31,452 bases of DNA from Parvibaculum sp049303435. Lineage in GTDB: Bacteria; Pseudomonadota; Alphaproteobacteria; Parvibaculales; Parvibaculaceae. A program made the position numbers and the translations under genes. The notes beneath the pieces were generated by a model that did not search any database, was not told where the DNA came from, and saw only the letters and a list, made by a program, of their open reading frames with translations. Shown here in pieces: positions 7,761 through 15,147 of the stretch (position 1 is its first letter; each line of letters starts with the position of its first letter). The stretch is taken from the NCBI GenBank assembly GCA_049303435.1, contig JBAQNC010000150.1:1-31452 (forward strand), read 5' to 3'.

Positions 7761-9565
7761 AGGATCTGTCTCTCTCCCTTGCCTCGTTGAAGGCGGCATA
7801 TGCCGAAGGCGTGCGGGTCGAGGATGTGATCGTCGAAGTGCTGCGCCGTGTCGAGGCTTATGGCGATCCAGCGGTCTGGATTGCGCGTATCGATGCGGAG
7901 GTGCTTCTTGAGCAGGCGCGTAAGCTCGACGGTCTGTCGCGCGAGGCGCGCGGGCAGCTTGCGCTTTTCGGCGTGCCCTTTGCGGTGAAGGACAATATCG
8001 ATGTGGCGGGTCTGCCCACCACGGCGGCGTGTCCGGCCTATGCCTATAGTCCGCATGAGAACGCCGAGGTCGTCAGGCATCTTGTCAGCGCTGGCGCACT
8101 TGTGATCGGCAAGACAAATCTCGATCAGTTCGCGACGGGACTTGTCGGCACGCGCTCGCCGCATGGCGCGCCGCGTTCGGTTTTCAACAGCGACTATATT
8201 TCCGGCGGCTCCAGTTCGGGTTCCGCCGTGGCGGTGGCCGCCGGGCTTGTCTCCTTTTCGCTCGGGACGGACACGGCGGGCTCGGGCCGCGTGCCCGCGG
8301 CCTTCAACAATATCGTGGGGCTCAAGCCTTCGCGGGGGCTTTTGTCGACGCGCGGCGTCGTGCCTGCCTGCCGTTCTCTTGATTGCGTTTCCATCTTTGC
8401 CTTGAACACGGAGGATGCAGGTGTCGTCTTCCATCAGGCGGCGGTGTTCGATCCTCAGGACCCTTATTCGCGCGCGTTGATGCCGGCAGATCCCGTCATC
8501 GCCGGTGCGCCGTTCACCTTTGCCGCGCCGCGTGCCGCGGATCTCGCTTTCTTCGGGGACAATGAAGCCGAACGTCTCTTCAACGAGGCGATCACGCGGC
8601 TCGAAGATCTGGGCGGTCACGCGCTCAGGATCGACTTCGCGCCGTTCCGCGAAATTGCGGCGCTGCTTTATGACGGTCCCTGGGTGGCGGAGCGCACAGC
8701 CGCCGTCGGTCGCTTTGTCGAGACGCATCAAAAGCAAGTCGATCCCACTGTTGGCGGCATCATCATGGGCGGGCGCTCGCGCAGCGCGGTGGAGACCTTC
8801 GAGGCCTTTCACAAGTTGCAAGGCCTCATGCGCAAAATCAGCCTCATCATGACCGGCATCGACATGCTGGTCGTGCCGACCGCGCCGACGACCTATCGTG
8901 TCGCCGAGGTGATGGCCGATCCGGTCAGGCTCAATTCGCGGCTTGGCACCTATACGAATTTCATGAATCTGGCCGATCTTTCCGGCATCGCGGTGCCTGC
9001 GGGGGTTGGGGCGAACGGTCTTCCCTTCGGCATCACACTTGCCGCGCCAGCGTTTCGTGAGGCGCGGCTGATGGAACTTGGCGCGCGGGTCCATACGGCG
9101 CTCGGCTTGCCTGCGGGCGGGCCCCAGCTTCAGGTCAAGGCCGAGGATGCCGCCTTTATCGAGCTTGCCGTCGTTGGCGCGCATATGGGCGGCCTGCCGC
9201 TCAATCATGAACTCACCTCGCGCGGGGGCATGTTTGTCGAGCGGACGAAGACGGCGGCGGCCTATCGCTTTTATGCGCTGGCGGGCGGGCCGCCCTTCCG
9301 GCCCGGTCTGGTGCGGGTGGAGACAGGCGGGGCCTCGATCGAGCTTGAGGTCTGGCGTCTGCCACGCGCTGCATTTGGCGACTTCATGGTCGGCGTGCCT
9401 GCACCGCTTTGCATCGGTACGCTGGAGCTTGTCAGCGGGCGCAAGGTCAAGGGTTTCCTCTGCGAGTCATCGGGGCTCGAAGGCGCGGAGGAGATCACGA
9501 GCTTTGGCGGGTGGCGGCGATTTATGGCGTCAAAACAGGCAGCACTGCCCGTTTCAGCCGATTAG
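7757..9565 (+). CDS. atzF: Allophanate hydrolase
   Basis: A 602-residue amidase-signature enzyme that hydrolyses allophanate to ammonia and CO2, the last step of the pathway. The Ser-cisSer-Lys triad is visible: K78 (VPFAVKDN), S152 (SGGSSSGSA) and S176 (GTDTAGSGRVP). The spacing 74 and 24 matches that of AtzF as I recall it (K91/S165/S189). The amidase domain covers about 1-460. The C-terminal domain typical of full-length allophanate hydrolases (about 475-600) contains GAHMGGLPLNHELTSRGG and YRFYALAGGPPFRPGLVRV, so it is not a truncated amidase. The ATG overlaps the carboxylase stop (ATGA), indicating translational coupling. Stop TAG at 9563-9565, followed by a probable terminator. Confidence 0.96.
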   Translation: MKDLSLSLASLKAAYAEGVRVEDVIVEVLRRVEAYGDPAVWIARIDAEVLLEQARKLDGLSREARGQLALFGVPFAVKDNIDVAGLPTTAACPAYAYSPHENAEVVRHLVSAGALVIGKTNLDQFATGLVGTRSPHGAPRSVFNSDYISGGSSSGSAVAVAAGLVSFSLGTDTAGSGRVPAAFNNIVGLKPSRGLLSTRGVVPACRSLDCVSIFALNTEDAGVVFHQAAVFDPQDPYSRALMPADPVIAGAPFTFAAPRAADLAFFGDNEAERLFNEAITRLEDLGGHALRIDFAPFREIAALLYDGPWVAERTAAVGRFVETHQKQVDPTVGGIIMGGRSRSAVETFEAFHKLQGLMRKISLIMTGIDMLVVPTAPTTYRVAEVMADPVRLNSRLGTYTNFMNLADLSGIAVPAGVGANGLPFGITLAAPAFREARLMELGARVHTALGLPAGGPQLQVKAEDAAFIELAVVGAHMGGLPLNHELTSRGGMFVERTKTAAAYRFYALAGGPPFRPGLVRVETGGASIELEVWRLPRAAFGDFMVGVPAPLCIGTLELVSGRKVKGFLCESSGLEGAEEITSFGGWRRFMASKQAALPVSAD

Positions 9566-9617
9566 GACCCGGTTTCGGGAGCCAGAATAGGTTCATATCG
9601 CTGCTATCGGGCAGAGA

Positions 9618-9651
9618 GGCGCGGTTTGACGTCGCGCGCGCCACGTTTTTT
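9618..9651 (+). terminator. Probable Rho-independent terminator of the guanidine operon
   Basis: GGCGCG (9618-9623) pairs with CGCGCC (9637-9642) around a 13-nt loop, followed after ACG by six Ts (9646-9651). It lies 52 nt after the allophanate hydrolase stop and before the acyl-CoA synthetase gene. The loop is longer than usual, so strength is uncertain. Confidence 0.5.
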
Positions 9652-9730
9652 CTTGCGTGAGCCAGCCCCTCGCCCCCATTCTCCCGCTCAATCAAGACAA
9701 AACACGTTTTCCGGGAGCCTGCGTAAATCC

Positions 9731-11485
9731 ATGACCACGACTGAAATCGCCAAACCTGCCTGGCCCGCCATGACCATTGCCGAGGCGCATGCCTTTCTGA
9801 CGGCGCCCGGCATTCCCTTCGAAATGGAAGAAAAGGTCATTCGCGGCCAGAAAATCCGCGTCTGGAAGAATGCGCCGCCGACCATCCGCGATTCCTTCCT
9901 GTTGGGTCGCGCGCATGGCGAGCGGACTTTTCTGGTGCTCGACGATGAGCGGGCCAACTTCGAGGCTTTTGCCCGCGCCGCCATCACTTTTGCCCATGAG
10001 TTGATCGCCAAAGGCGTCAAGAAGGGCGATCGCGTCGCCATCATCATGCGCAACCTGCCCGAATGGCCGGTCGCCTTTTATGGTGCGTCGCTGACGGGCG
10101 CCATCGTGACGCCGCTCAACGCCTGGTGGACGGGCGAAGAGCTTGAATATGGTCTGACCGATTCAGGCTCCAAGATCGTCGTGTGCGATGCGGGTCTCTA
10201 CCAGCGCGTGAAGGAGCATCTCGATAATTGCCCCGCGCTCGAACATGCCTATGTGTCGCGTCTGACGGATGATGTCGATGATGTCTCCGATCCGGTCGTT
10301 GTGAAGTTCGAAGATGTCGTCGGCAAGGTCAACGACTGGGGCAAGCTTGACGACAAGCCGCTTCCTGATGTGTCGCTCGACAGCGACGACGATGCGACGA
10401 TCTTCTATACGTCGGGCACGACGGGCAAGCCCAAGGGCGCGCTTGGCACGCATCGCAACATGATGTCGAACATCATGGCGGCGGGCATTTCCGGCGCGCG
10501 CACCTATCTGCGTCGCGGCGAAATTCCGCCCCAGCCCGATCCCAAGGGTCCGCAGAAGTCGATCCTGCTGTCGGTGCCTTTCTTCCATGCCACGGGTTGC
10601 CACGCCATCATGTCGCCGATGCTTTTTGCGGGCAACAAGATCGTGCTGATGCACAAGTGGGATGCCGAACGCGCCATGCAGCTCATCGAAGCTGAAAAGA
10701 TCACCAATGCCGGTGGTGTGCCGACGATTGCCTGGCAGTTGATCGAACATCCCAATCGTTCGAAATACGACCTCTCTTCGCTCGAAGGTGTTTCCTATGG
10801 TGGTGCGCCTTCCGCTCCTGAGCTCGTGCGCAAGATTGTCGAGACTTTTCCGAAATCGCAGCCGGGCAATGGCTGGGGCATGACGGAAACCTCCGCCACC
10901 TTCACCCATCATCAGGGCGAGGATTATGAGCACCGTCCTTCAAGCTGCGGTCCGGCCATTCCGGTTTGCGACATGAAGATCATCGGTCCCAAGGGCGAGA
11001 CGCTGGGGCCCAATGAAGTGGGCGAGCTTTGCGGTCGCGGTCCCAATGTCGTCAAGGAATACTGGAACAAGCCGGAAGCCACCGCCGAGACATTCGTCGA
11101 TGGCTGGGTGCACACCGGCGACCTTGCGCGTATCGACGAAGAAGGTTTCTGCTTCATCATCGACCGCGCCAAGGACATGCTCATTCGCGGCGGCGAAAAC
11201 ATCTACTGCGTCGAGGTCGAGAATGTTCTTTATGAACATCCTGCGGTTATGGATGCGGCGATCGTGCCTGTGCCCCATCGCACGCTTGGCGAAGAGCCCG
11301 GCGCGGTGGTGCATCTCAAGCCCGGCATGACAGCGACGGAAGATGAACTTCGTCATCTCGTCGCCAGCAAGCTTGCCGCCTTCAATGTGCCGGTCAAGGT
11401 CGTCTTCTGGCCGGAAACCTTGCCGCGCAACGCCAATGGCAAGATCCTCAAGACCGAACTCAAGAAGGTCTTTGCCGAAGGTTGA
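9731..11485 (+). CDS. Acyl-CoA synthetase / AMP-forming acid:CoA ligase
   Basis: A 584-residue ANL-superfamily enzyme that activates a carboxylic acid as acyl-AMP and then acyl-CoA. Motifs seen: ATP-binding YTSGTTGKPKG (226-236), GNGWGMTETS (A5), DGWVHTGDLARID (A7/A8), RGGENIYCVEVE, and the C-terminal catalytic Lys motif PRNANGKILKTELKK. The family resembles class I long/medium-chain or aromatic acid ligases; the substrate cannot be told from the sequence. Start ATG at 9731 is preferred over an upstream in-frame TTG (9626) because homology begins here and the upstream stretch overlaps the terminator; the ribosome site (GGGAG, about 9711-9715) is distant. The gene appears monocistronic and ends 6 nt from the stop of a convergent gene. 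Confidence 0.9.
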   Translation: MTTTEIAKPAWPAMTIAEAHAFLTAPGIPFEMEEKVIRGQKIRVWKNAPPTIRDSFLLGRAHGERTFLVLDDERANFEAFARAAITFAHELIAKGVKKGDRVAIIMRNLPEWPVAFYGASLTGAIVTPLNAWWTGEELEYGLTDSGSKIVVCDAGLYQRVKEHLDNCPALEHAYVSRLTDDVDDVSDPVVVKFEDVVGKVNDWGKLDDKPLPDVSLDSDDDATIFYTSGTTGKPKGALGTHRNMMSNIMAAGISGARTYLRRGEIPPQPDPKGPQKSILLSVPFFHATGCHAIMSPMLFAGNKIVLMHKWDAERAMQLIEAEKITNAGGVPTIAWQLIEHPNRSKYDLSSLEGVSYGGAPSAPELVRKIVETFPKSQPGNGWGMTETSATFTHHQGEDYEHRPSSCGPAIPVCDMKIIGPKGETLGPNEVGELCGRGPNVVKEYWNKPEATAETFVDGWVHTGDLARIDEEGFCFIIDRAKDMLIRGGENIYCVEVENVLYEHPAVMDAAIVPVPHRTLGEEPGAVVHLKPGMTATEDELRHLVASKLAAFNVPVKVVFWPETLPRNANGKILKTELKKVFAEG

Positions 11486-11493
11486 TCACCTTC
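11477..11493. terminator. Short hairpin at the junction of two convergent genes
   Basis: GAAGGT (11477-11482) pairs perfectly with ACCTTC (11488-11493) around TGATC. The hairpin spans the stop codons of the acyl-CoA synthetase gene (+) and the glutamate-synthase-like gene (-). There is no T-run on either strand, so a role as bidirectional terminator is only possible. Confidence 0.25.
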
Positions 11494-13138
11494 AGCCGCG
11501 GAGCGCGTCGAAACTGTCGGCGCGCGCCATTTGCCAGCTTGTCTTGTAGAAATCGCTCAAGGATGGCGATTTTTCGATGATTTCTCCCGGGTTCACAAAA
11601 TAGTGAAGCTGGGAGAAAAGTCGTGTCTCCGTGGCGCTGACGCGGCGCACCAGATGATGCGGCGCAAGTTCGTCGGGATTGTCGAGACCGGCGGCGGCCA
11701 GCATCTGGGCCAGCGCCTTCAGCGTATTGCGATGAAAGCCCGCCACCCGTTCGGCCTTGTCGGGAACCACCAGCGCGCGCTGGCGCAGATGGTCCTGCGT
11801 CGCCACGCCCGTCGGGCATTTGTTGGTGTGGCAGCTGCGCGACTGGATGCAGCCGATCGCGAACATGAAGCCGCGTGCGGAATTGGCCCAGTCTGCGCCC
11901 AGCGCCAGCACGCGGGCCATGTCGAAAGCGCTGACGATCTTGCCGCTGGCGCCGATCTTTATCTGGTCGCGCAGGCCAGCGCCCACCAGCGTGTTGTGGA
12001 CGAAGAGAAGTCCTTCGCGCAGCGGCACGCCGATGTGATCGGCAAATTCGACAGGGGCCGCGCCGGTGCCGCCTTCGCCGCCATCCACCACGATGAAGTC
12101 CGGGATGATATCGGTCTCCAGCATCGCCTTGACGATCCCCATGAACTCCCAGGGGTGGCCGAGGCAAAGCTTGAAGCCCACGGGCTTGCCGCCCGACAGG
12201 TCTCGCAACTGCTTGATGAATTGCATCATCTCCAGCGGCGTCGTGAAGGCGCTGTGGCGTGCGGGCGAAATGCAGTCGACGCCTTCGGGCACTTCGCGCG
12301 TCATGGCGATTTCCGGCGTCACCTTGGCGCCCGGCAAAATGCCGCCGTGGCCGGGTTTGGCGCCCTGGCTCAGTTTGATTTCGATCATCTTGACCTGATC
12401 GAGCGCGGCATTTTCGGCAAAGCGCGTCGGGTTGAATGTGCCGTCGTCGTTGCGGCAGCAAAAATAACCGCTGCCGATCTCCCAGATGAGATCGCCGCCA
12501 TATTGCTTGTGATAGGGGCTGATGCCGCCTTCGCCGGTGTCATGCGCGAAGTCGCCCAGTTTTGCGCCGCGATTGAGCGCGGCGATCGCGTTGGCGCTGA
12601 GCGAGCCGAAGCTCATGGCGGAAATATTCAGCACCGAACTGGAATAGGGTTTGCCGCATTGCTCGTTGCCGATGGAAATGCGGTAGAGGTTCGGGTCGGT
12701 CTCCGGCATGGGGCGCGAGGAATGGCTGATGAACTCATAGCCGTTCTCATAGACGTCCATCAGCGTGCCGAATGGCTTGTCGCTATGTTCGTTCTTGGCG
12801 CGGGCGTAGATGAGCGAGCGCTGGCTGCGCGAAAAGGGCAGGGCGTCATTGTCGGCTTCCAGCAGATATTGCCGGATTTCGGGGCGGATCGCTTCGACGA
12901 GATAGCGGATATGGCCGATGATCGGGTAGTTGCGCAGTACCGCATGCTGGTCCTGCAGGAGATCGATGACGCCGACCACGGTGAAAAATCCGGCGATGAT
13001 GGTCAGCGGCCATCCGCCCAGCCACAAATGCTGGGTCAGCAGGCCGATACAGGTGAGCAGCAGGCAGAGCGTGAAGACCAGATAGCGGTTGATGACTGAA
13101 AGCGTGATGTTTGCCCAAAGCATCTTCATCAAGGTCAT
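11492..13138 (-). CDS. Membrane-anchored FMN-binding glutamate synthase family protein
   Basis: A 548-residue protein with two hydrophobic segments near the N-terminus (about residues 12-55), then a glutamate synthase alpha-like TIM-barrel (about 140-500). Seen motifs: SAMSFGSLSANAI, DTGEGGISPYH, SQGAKPGHGG, VVDGGEGGTGAAP (FMN/substrate loops), and CIQSRSCHTNKC (C430, C436, C441), the CX5CX4C pattern of the 3Fe-4S cluster of glutamate synthase. It lacks the glutaminase domain, so it is not a complete GltB. Members of this group are stand-alone, membrane-linked proteins of mostly unproven activity; an amine or glutamate oxidoreductase role is inference. The start ATG at 13138 (MTLMKMLW) was preferred to the upstream codon at 13168; 13129 is also possible. 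The leader can form a stable stem (13169-13207). Confidence 0.88.
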   Translation of the reverse strand: MTLMKMLWANITLSVINRYLVFTLCLLLTCIGLLTQHLWLGGWPLTIIAGFFTVVGVIDLLQDQHAVLRNYPIIGHIRYLVEAIRPEIRQYLLEADNDALPFSRSQRSLIYARAKNEHSDKPFGTLMDVYENGYEFISHSSRPMPETDPNLYRISIGNEQCGKPYSSSVLNISAMSFGSLSANAIAALNRGAKLGDFAHDTGEGGISPYHKQYGGDLIWEIGSGYFCCRNDDGTFNPTRFAENAALDQVKMIEIKLSQGAKPGHGGILPGAKVTPEIAMTREVPEGVDCISPARHSAFTTPLEMMQFIKQLRDLSGGKPVGFKLCLGHPWEFMGIVKAMLETDIIPDFIVVDGGEGGTGAAPVEFADHIGVPLREGLLFVHNTLVGAGLRDQIKIGASGKIVSAFDMARVLALGADWANSARGFMFAIGCIQSRSCHTNKCPTGVATQDHLRQRALVVPDKAERVAGFHRNTLKALAQMLAAAGLDNPDELAPHHLVRRVSATETRLFSQLHYFVNPGEIIEKSPSLSDFYKTSWQMARADSFDALRG

Positions 13139-13168
13139 GAATTCCGTTCCCTGCCTGGTCCACCTCAA

Positions 13169-13216
13169 GAGAGGCTAGGCGCATCAAAAGTGAGTCGCCA
13201 GTCTCTCCTGTTTTTT
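13169..13216 (+). terminator. Orphan intrinsic-terminator-like hairpin (+ strand)
   Basis: GAGAGGCT-A-GGCG (13169-13181, bulged A at 13177, one G-T pair) pairs with CGCCAGTCTCTC (13196-13207), loop 14 nt, then CTG and six Ts (13211-13216). It has the form of a + strand terminator although no + strand gene ends here. It lies in the 5' leader of the minus-strand glutamate-synthase-like gene and 180 nt before the bactofilin. The rest of this 257-nt divergent gap holds an AT-rich patch (about 13241-13265) but no promoter I can name with confidence. Confidence 0.5.
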
Positions 13217-13395
13217 AGCATCGGGGCCGGTGAGAGCGGCGTAACCAATTTTTAATTCTTCAAAATGGCGCAGCAAGGGCGCGATCTGTCTCATGTTGCA
13301 CCGCATTGCTCCAGATTGGAGGGGGCTAGGCTTGCCGGGACAAGGGCGGGAGCGCAGCGTCGGGTCTTGTCTTGTGACCAGCGAGAGGACCGAAA

Positions 13396-13974
13396 ATGAA
13401 AAGCGATCAGGTCGAGAATTTTCCCGGCGCCCTGCCGTCGAACGGCTCGCGTGAGGAAATCAAGAAGCGGGGTCGTCCGCCCGTCCGCATGATGCGCTCA
13501 GGCAGCGAAGATATCGTGGTCGGCGAAAACAGCGCGCTTGAAGGCTCGTTCGAGACGCAGGGCTCGATGTTTGTCGATGGCAACCTCATGGGGACCGATC
13601 TGCGCGCCATGCTGCTCTCGATCGGTGCGACGGGATCGGTCGCGGGCAAGGCGAATGTGACACGCGCGGAGATTGCCGGGACATTCGACGGTCATCTGAA
13701 TGCCGAAGGCGAGGTCATCCTGCGCGCGACGGCTCATGTGTCGGGTGAGATAACCTGCGGCAAGCTTGTCAGCCATCGCGGAGCCTGCGTGCGGGCGCAT
13801 GTGACAGTGCTGGAGGATGAGCTGGAATATAGTGAAGTGCCGCTCGATCCGAAAATCCTGCCGGTCATACAGTTCCAGAAGCGCCTTTCGCGCCGCTTCG
13901 TGCAGCGGGCCATGAATTTCGCTTATGGTGTCGGCGCTACCCTCGGCCTGATCGGTCTCGTCAGCTACTTCTGA
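13396..13974 (+). CDS. Bactofilin family protein with C-terminal membrane helix
   Basis: A 192-residue polymer-forming cytoskeletal protein. The bactofilin (PF04519) beta-helix core covers about residues 38-150, with repeating short strands such as IVVGENSALEGSFETQGSMF and DGHLNAEGEVILRATAHVSG. The N-terminal 35 residues are polar and basic (KKRGRPPVRMMR), consistent with a disordered tail. The C-terminus is unusual: a basic stretch (KRLSRRFVQRAM) followed by a hydrophobic helix (about 173-192, FAYGVGATLGLIGLVSYF) that could anchor the filament in the membrane. The start ATG at 13396 has GAGAGGA about eight bases upstream. The next gene, after 180 nt, encodes a histidine kinase. A role in cell shape or polar localisation is inferred from the family. 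Confidence 0.85.
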   Translation: MKSDQVENFPGALPSNGSREEIKKRGRPPVRMMRSGSEDIVVGENSALEGSFETQGSMFVDGNLMGTDLRAMLLSIGATGSVAGKANVTRAEIAGTFDGHLNAEGEVILRATAHVSGEITCGKLVSHRGACVRAHVTVLEDELEYSEVPLDPKILPVIQFQKRLSRRFVQRAMNFAYGVGATLGLIGLVSYF

Positions 13975-14020
13975 TCGGTCGTTCGCGTGAGCCACGTTAA
14001 GTATTTTTCATTGAATTTTT

Positions 14021-14044
14021 ACCATGATCGGGTGGAATCATGGT
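14021..14044. repeat. Perfect 8-bp dyad (ACCATGAT / ATCATGGT) in an AT-rich gap
   Basis: ACCATGAT (14021-14028) and ATCATGGT (14037-14044) are exact inverted repeats around an 8-nt spacer. No T-run follows directly on either strand. It lies 47 nt after the bactofilin stop and 111 nt before the histidine kinase, in a gap that is clearly AT-richer than its surroundings. It may be an operator-like site or a 3' hairpin of the bactofilin mRNA. Confidence 0.4.
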
Positions 14045-14154
14045 TTCAGGAAAAATGCTGATTTCTGCGGATTTTTAATCGAGGTTTTTCCGTTTACAGA
14101 CCTTCAATCATATTTGCCTAGTTTGAGCTGCTAAATGATCAGGCGGCGAATTTC

Positions 14155-15147
14155 ATGCGCAGGCGGGACCTTTCTCCCAAAAAGCAGACATTGCTCGGCA
14201 GCTATTCCCGGAATCTCGGGGAGTTGATGTCGCGCAGGCATTCGGAGGCCGCGCTTCGCGCCGCCAGGATGGAATCCGATCTGGCCAGTCGCACCAAGTC
14301 CGAGTTTCTCGCCAATATGAGCCATGAGCTGCGCACGCCGCTCAACGCCATTATCGGCTTTTCCGATCTGCTTGTTCACTATGCCGCCGAAGGGCGCGAC
14401 ATGAGCAAGGGCGTCGAATATGCCGAGCATATTGCAGGCGCGGGGCGGCATCTGCTCAACATCATTTCCGACATTCTCGATATCTCCAAGATCGAGAGCG
14501 GTACGTTTGAGCTGAACAAGGAAGAATACGGTCTGCGCGAGTTGATCGATCAGTCGCTCATTCTCGTGCGCGACAGGGCGCGCGCCAAGAAACAAGCGCT
14601 GGAGTTTCGCGCTGCGGCCGATCTGCCGGTCATGGTTGTCGACGGCCAGCGCATCAAGCAGGTGCTGATCAATCTTCTGTCCAATGCCCACAAGTTCACG
14701 CCGGAAGGCGGACGCATCTTTGTCGTGGCTCAGGCCATTCCCGGCGGCGGCGCCAGCATTGCCATTGCCGACACGGGCATCGGCATGAGCGAGGCGCAGA
14801 TCGAGGTGGCGCTTGCGCCTTTCGGTCAGGTGCAGTCGGCCTATTCGCGCGCGCATGAAGGTACGGGCCTTGGCCTGCCGATAGCGGCGGCGCTTGTCCG
14901 CCAGCATGGCGGCGAGTTTCACATTTCCAGCAAGCCCGACGGCGGCACCACGATTGTCGTCACCCTGCCGCCGGATCTCGATGCGAAAAAAACTTCGGTG
15001 CTTGCTTCCGCGTCGCGTGTTTCCCCTCGCGGCAAGAGCGCGGCCTTTTCAAAAAATCCTGCATCGTCGCCAGTACAGACACGGCAAACGATGCCGCTCG
15101 TTCAGGGGAATCCTGAGCCTGGCTCCAAGCAAGGTCAAACGCCATGA
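14155..15147 (+). CDS. Soluble sensor histidine kinase lacking a recognisable sensor domain
   Basis: A 330-residue kinase. A short charged N-terminal helix (residues 1-45) leads into the dimerisation/phosphoacceptor domain with FLANMSHELRTPLNAIIGFSDLL (phospho-His H57). The HATPase domain follows, with N-box INLLSNAHKFTPEGG, G1 ADTGIGMS and G2 GTGLGLPIAAAL (to about 280). A low-complexity tail of about 50 residues ends the protein. There is no membrane segment, PAS or GAF domain and no receiver, so the signal is probably sensed through a partner protein. The H-box is of the PleC/DivJ-like class common in alphaproteobacteria. No response regulator gene is adjacent. Its stop overlaps the start of the HerA-like ATPase (ATGA at 15144), so the two are co-translated. 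Start ATG 14155 is the only good candidate. Confidence 0.88.
   Translation: MRRRDLSPKKQTLLGSYSRNLGELMSRRHSEAALRAARMESDLASRTKSEFLANMSHELRTPLNAIIGFSDLLVHYAAEGRDMSKGVEYAEHIAGAGRHLLNIISDILDISKIESGTFELNKEEYGLRELIDQSLILVRDRARAKKQALEFRAAADLPVMVVDGQRIKQVLINLLSNAHKFTPEGGRIFVVAQAIPGGGASIAIADTGIGMSEAQIEVALAPFGQVQSAYSRAHEGTGLGLPIAAALVRQHGGEFHISSKPDGGTTIVVTLPPDLDAKKTSVLASASRVSPRGKSAAFSKNPASSPVQTRQTMPLVQGNPEPGSKQGQTP

Noticed and set aside
4200..7799. Open frame of 1199 codons on the minus strand, antisense to the guanidine carboxylase
   Set aside because: Composition is Arg/His-rich with no recognisable domain; it is the shadow produced by strong GC codon bias over the carboxylase gene.
9626..9730. Upstream TTG start for the acyl-CoA synthetase
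   Set aside because: The extra residues are low-complexity and overlap a probable terminator.
11531..13099. Plus-strand open frame of 522 codons antisense to the glutamate-synthase-like gene
   Set aside because: The minus-strand frame carries clear FMN and Fe-S motifs; the plus-strand product is low-complexity Ala/Arg/Asp-rich.
13161..13210. Minus-strand leader with GGAGAGACTGG resembling the opening of a glycine riboswitch
   Set aside because: The conserved core expected after it (GCCGAAGG-type segment) is absent; only a simple stem is present.
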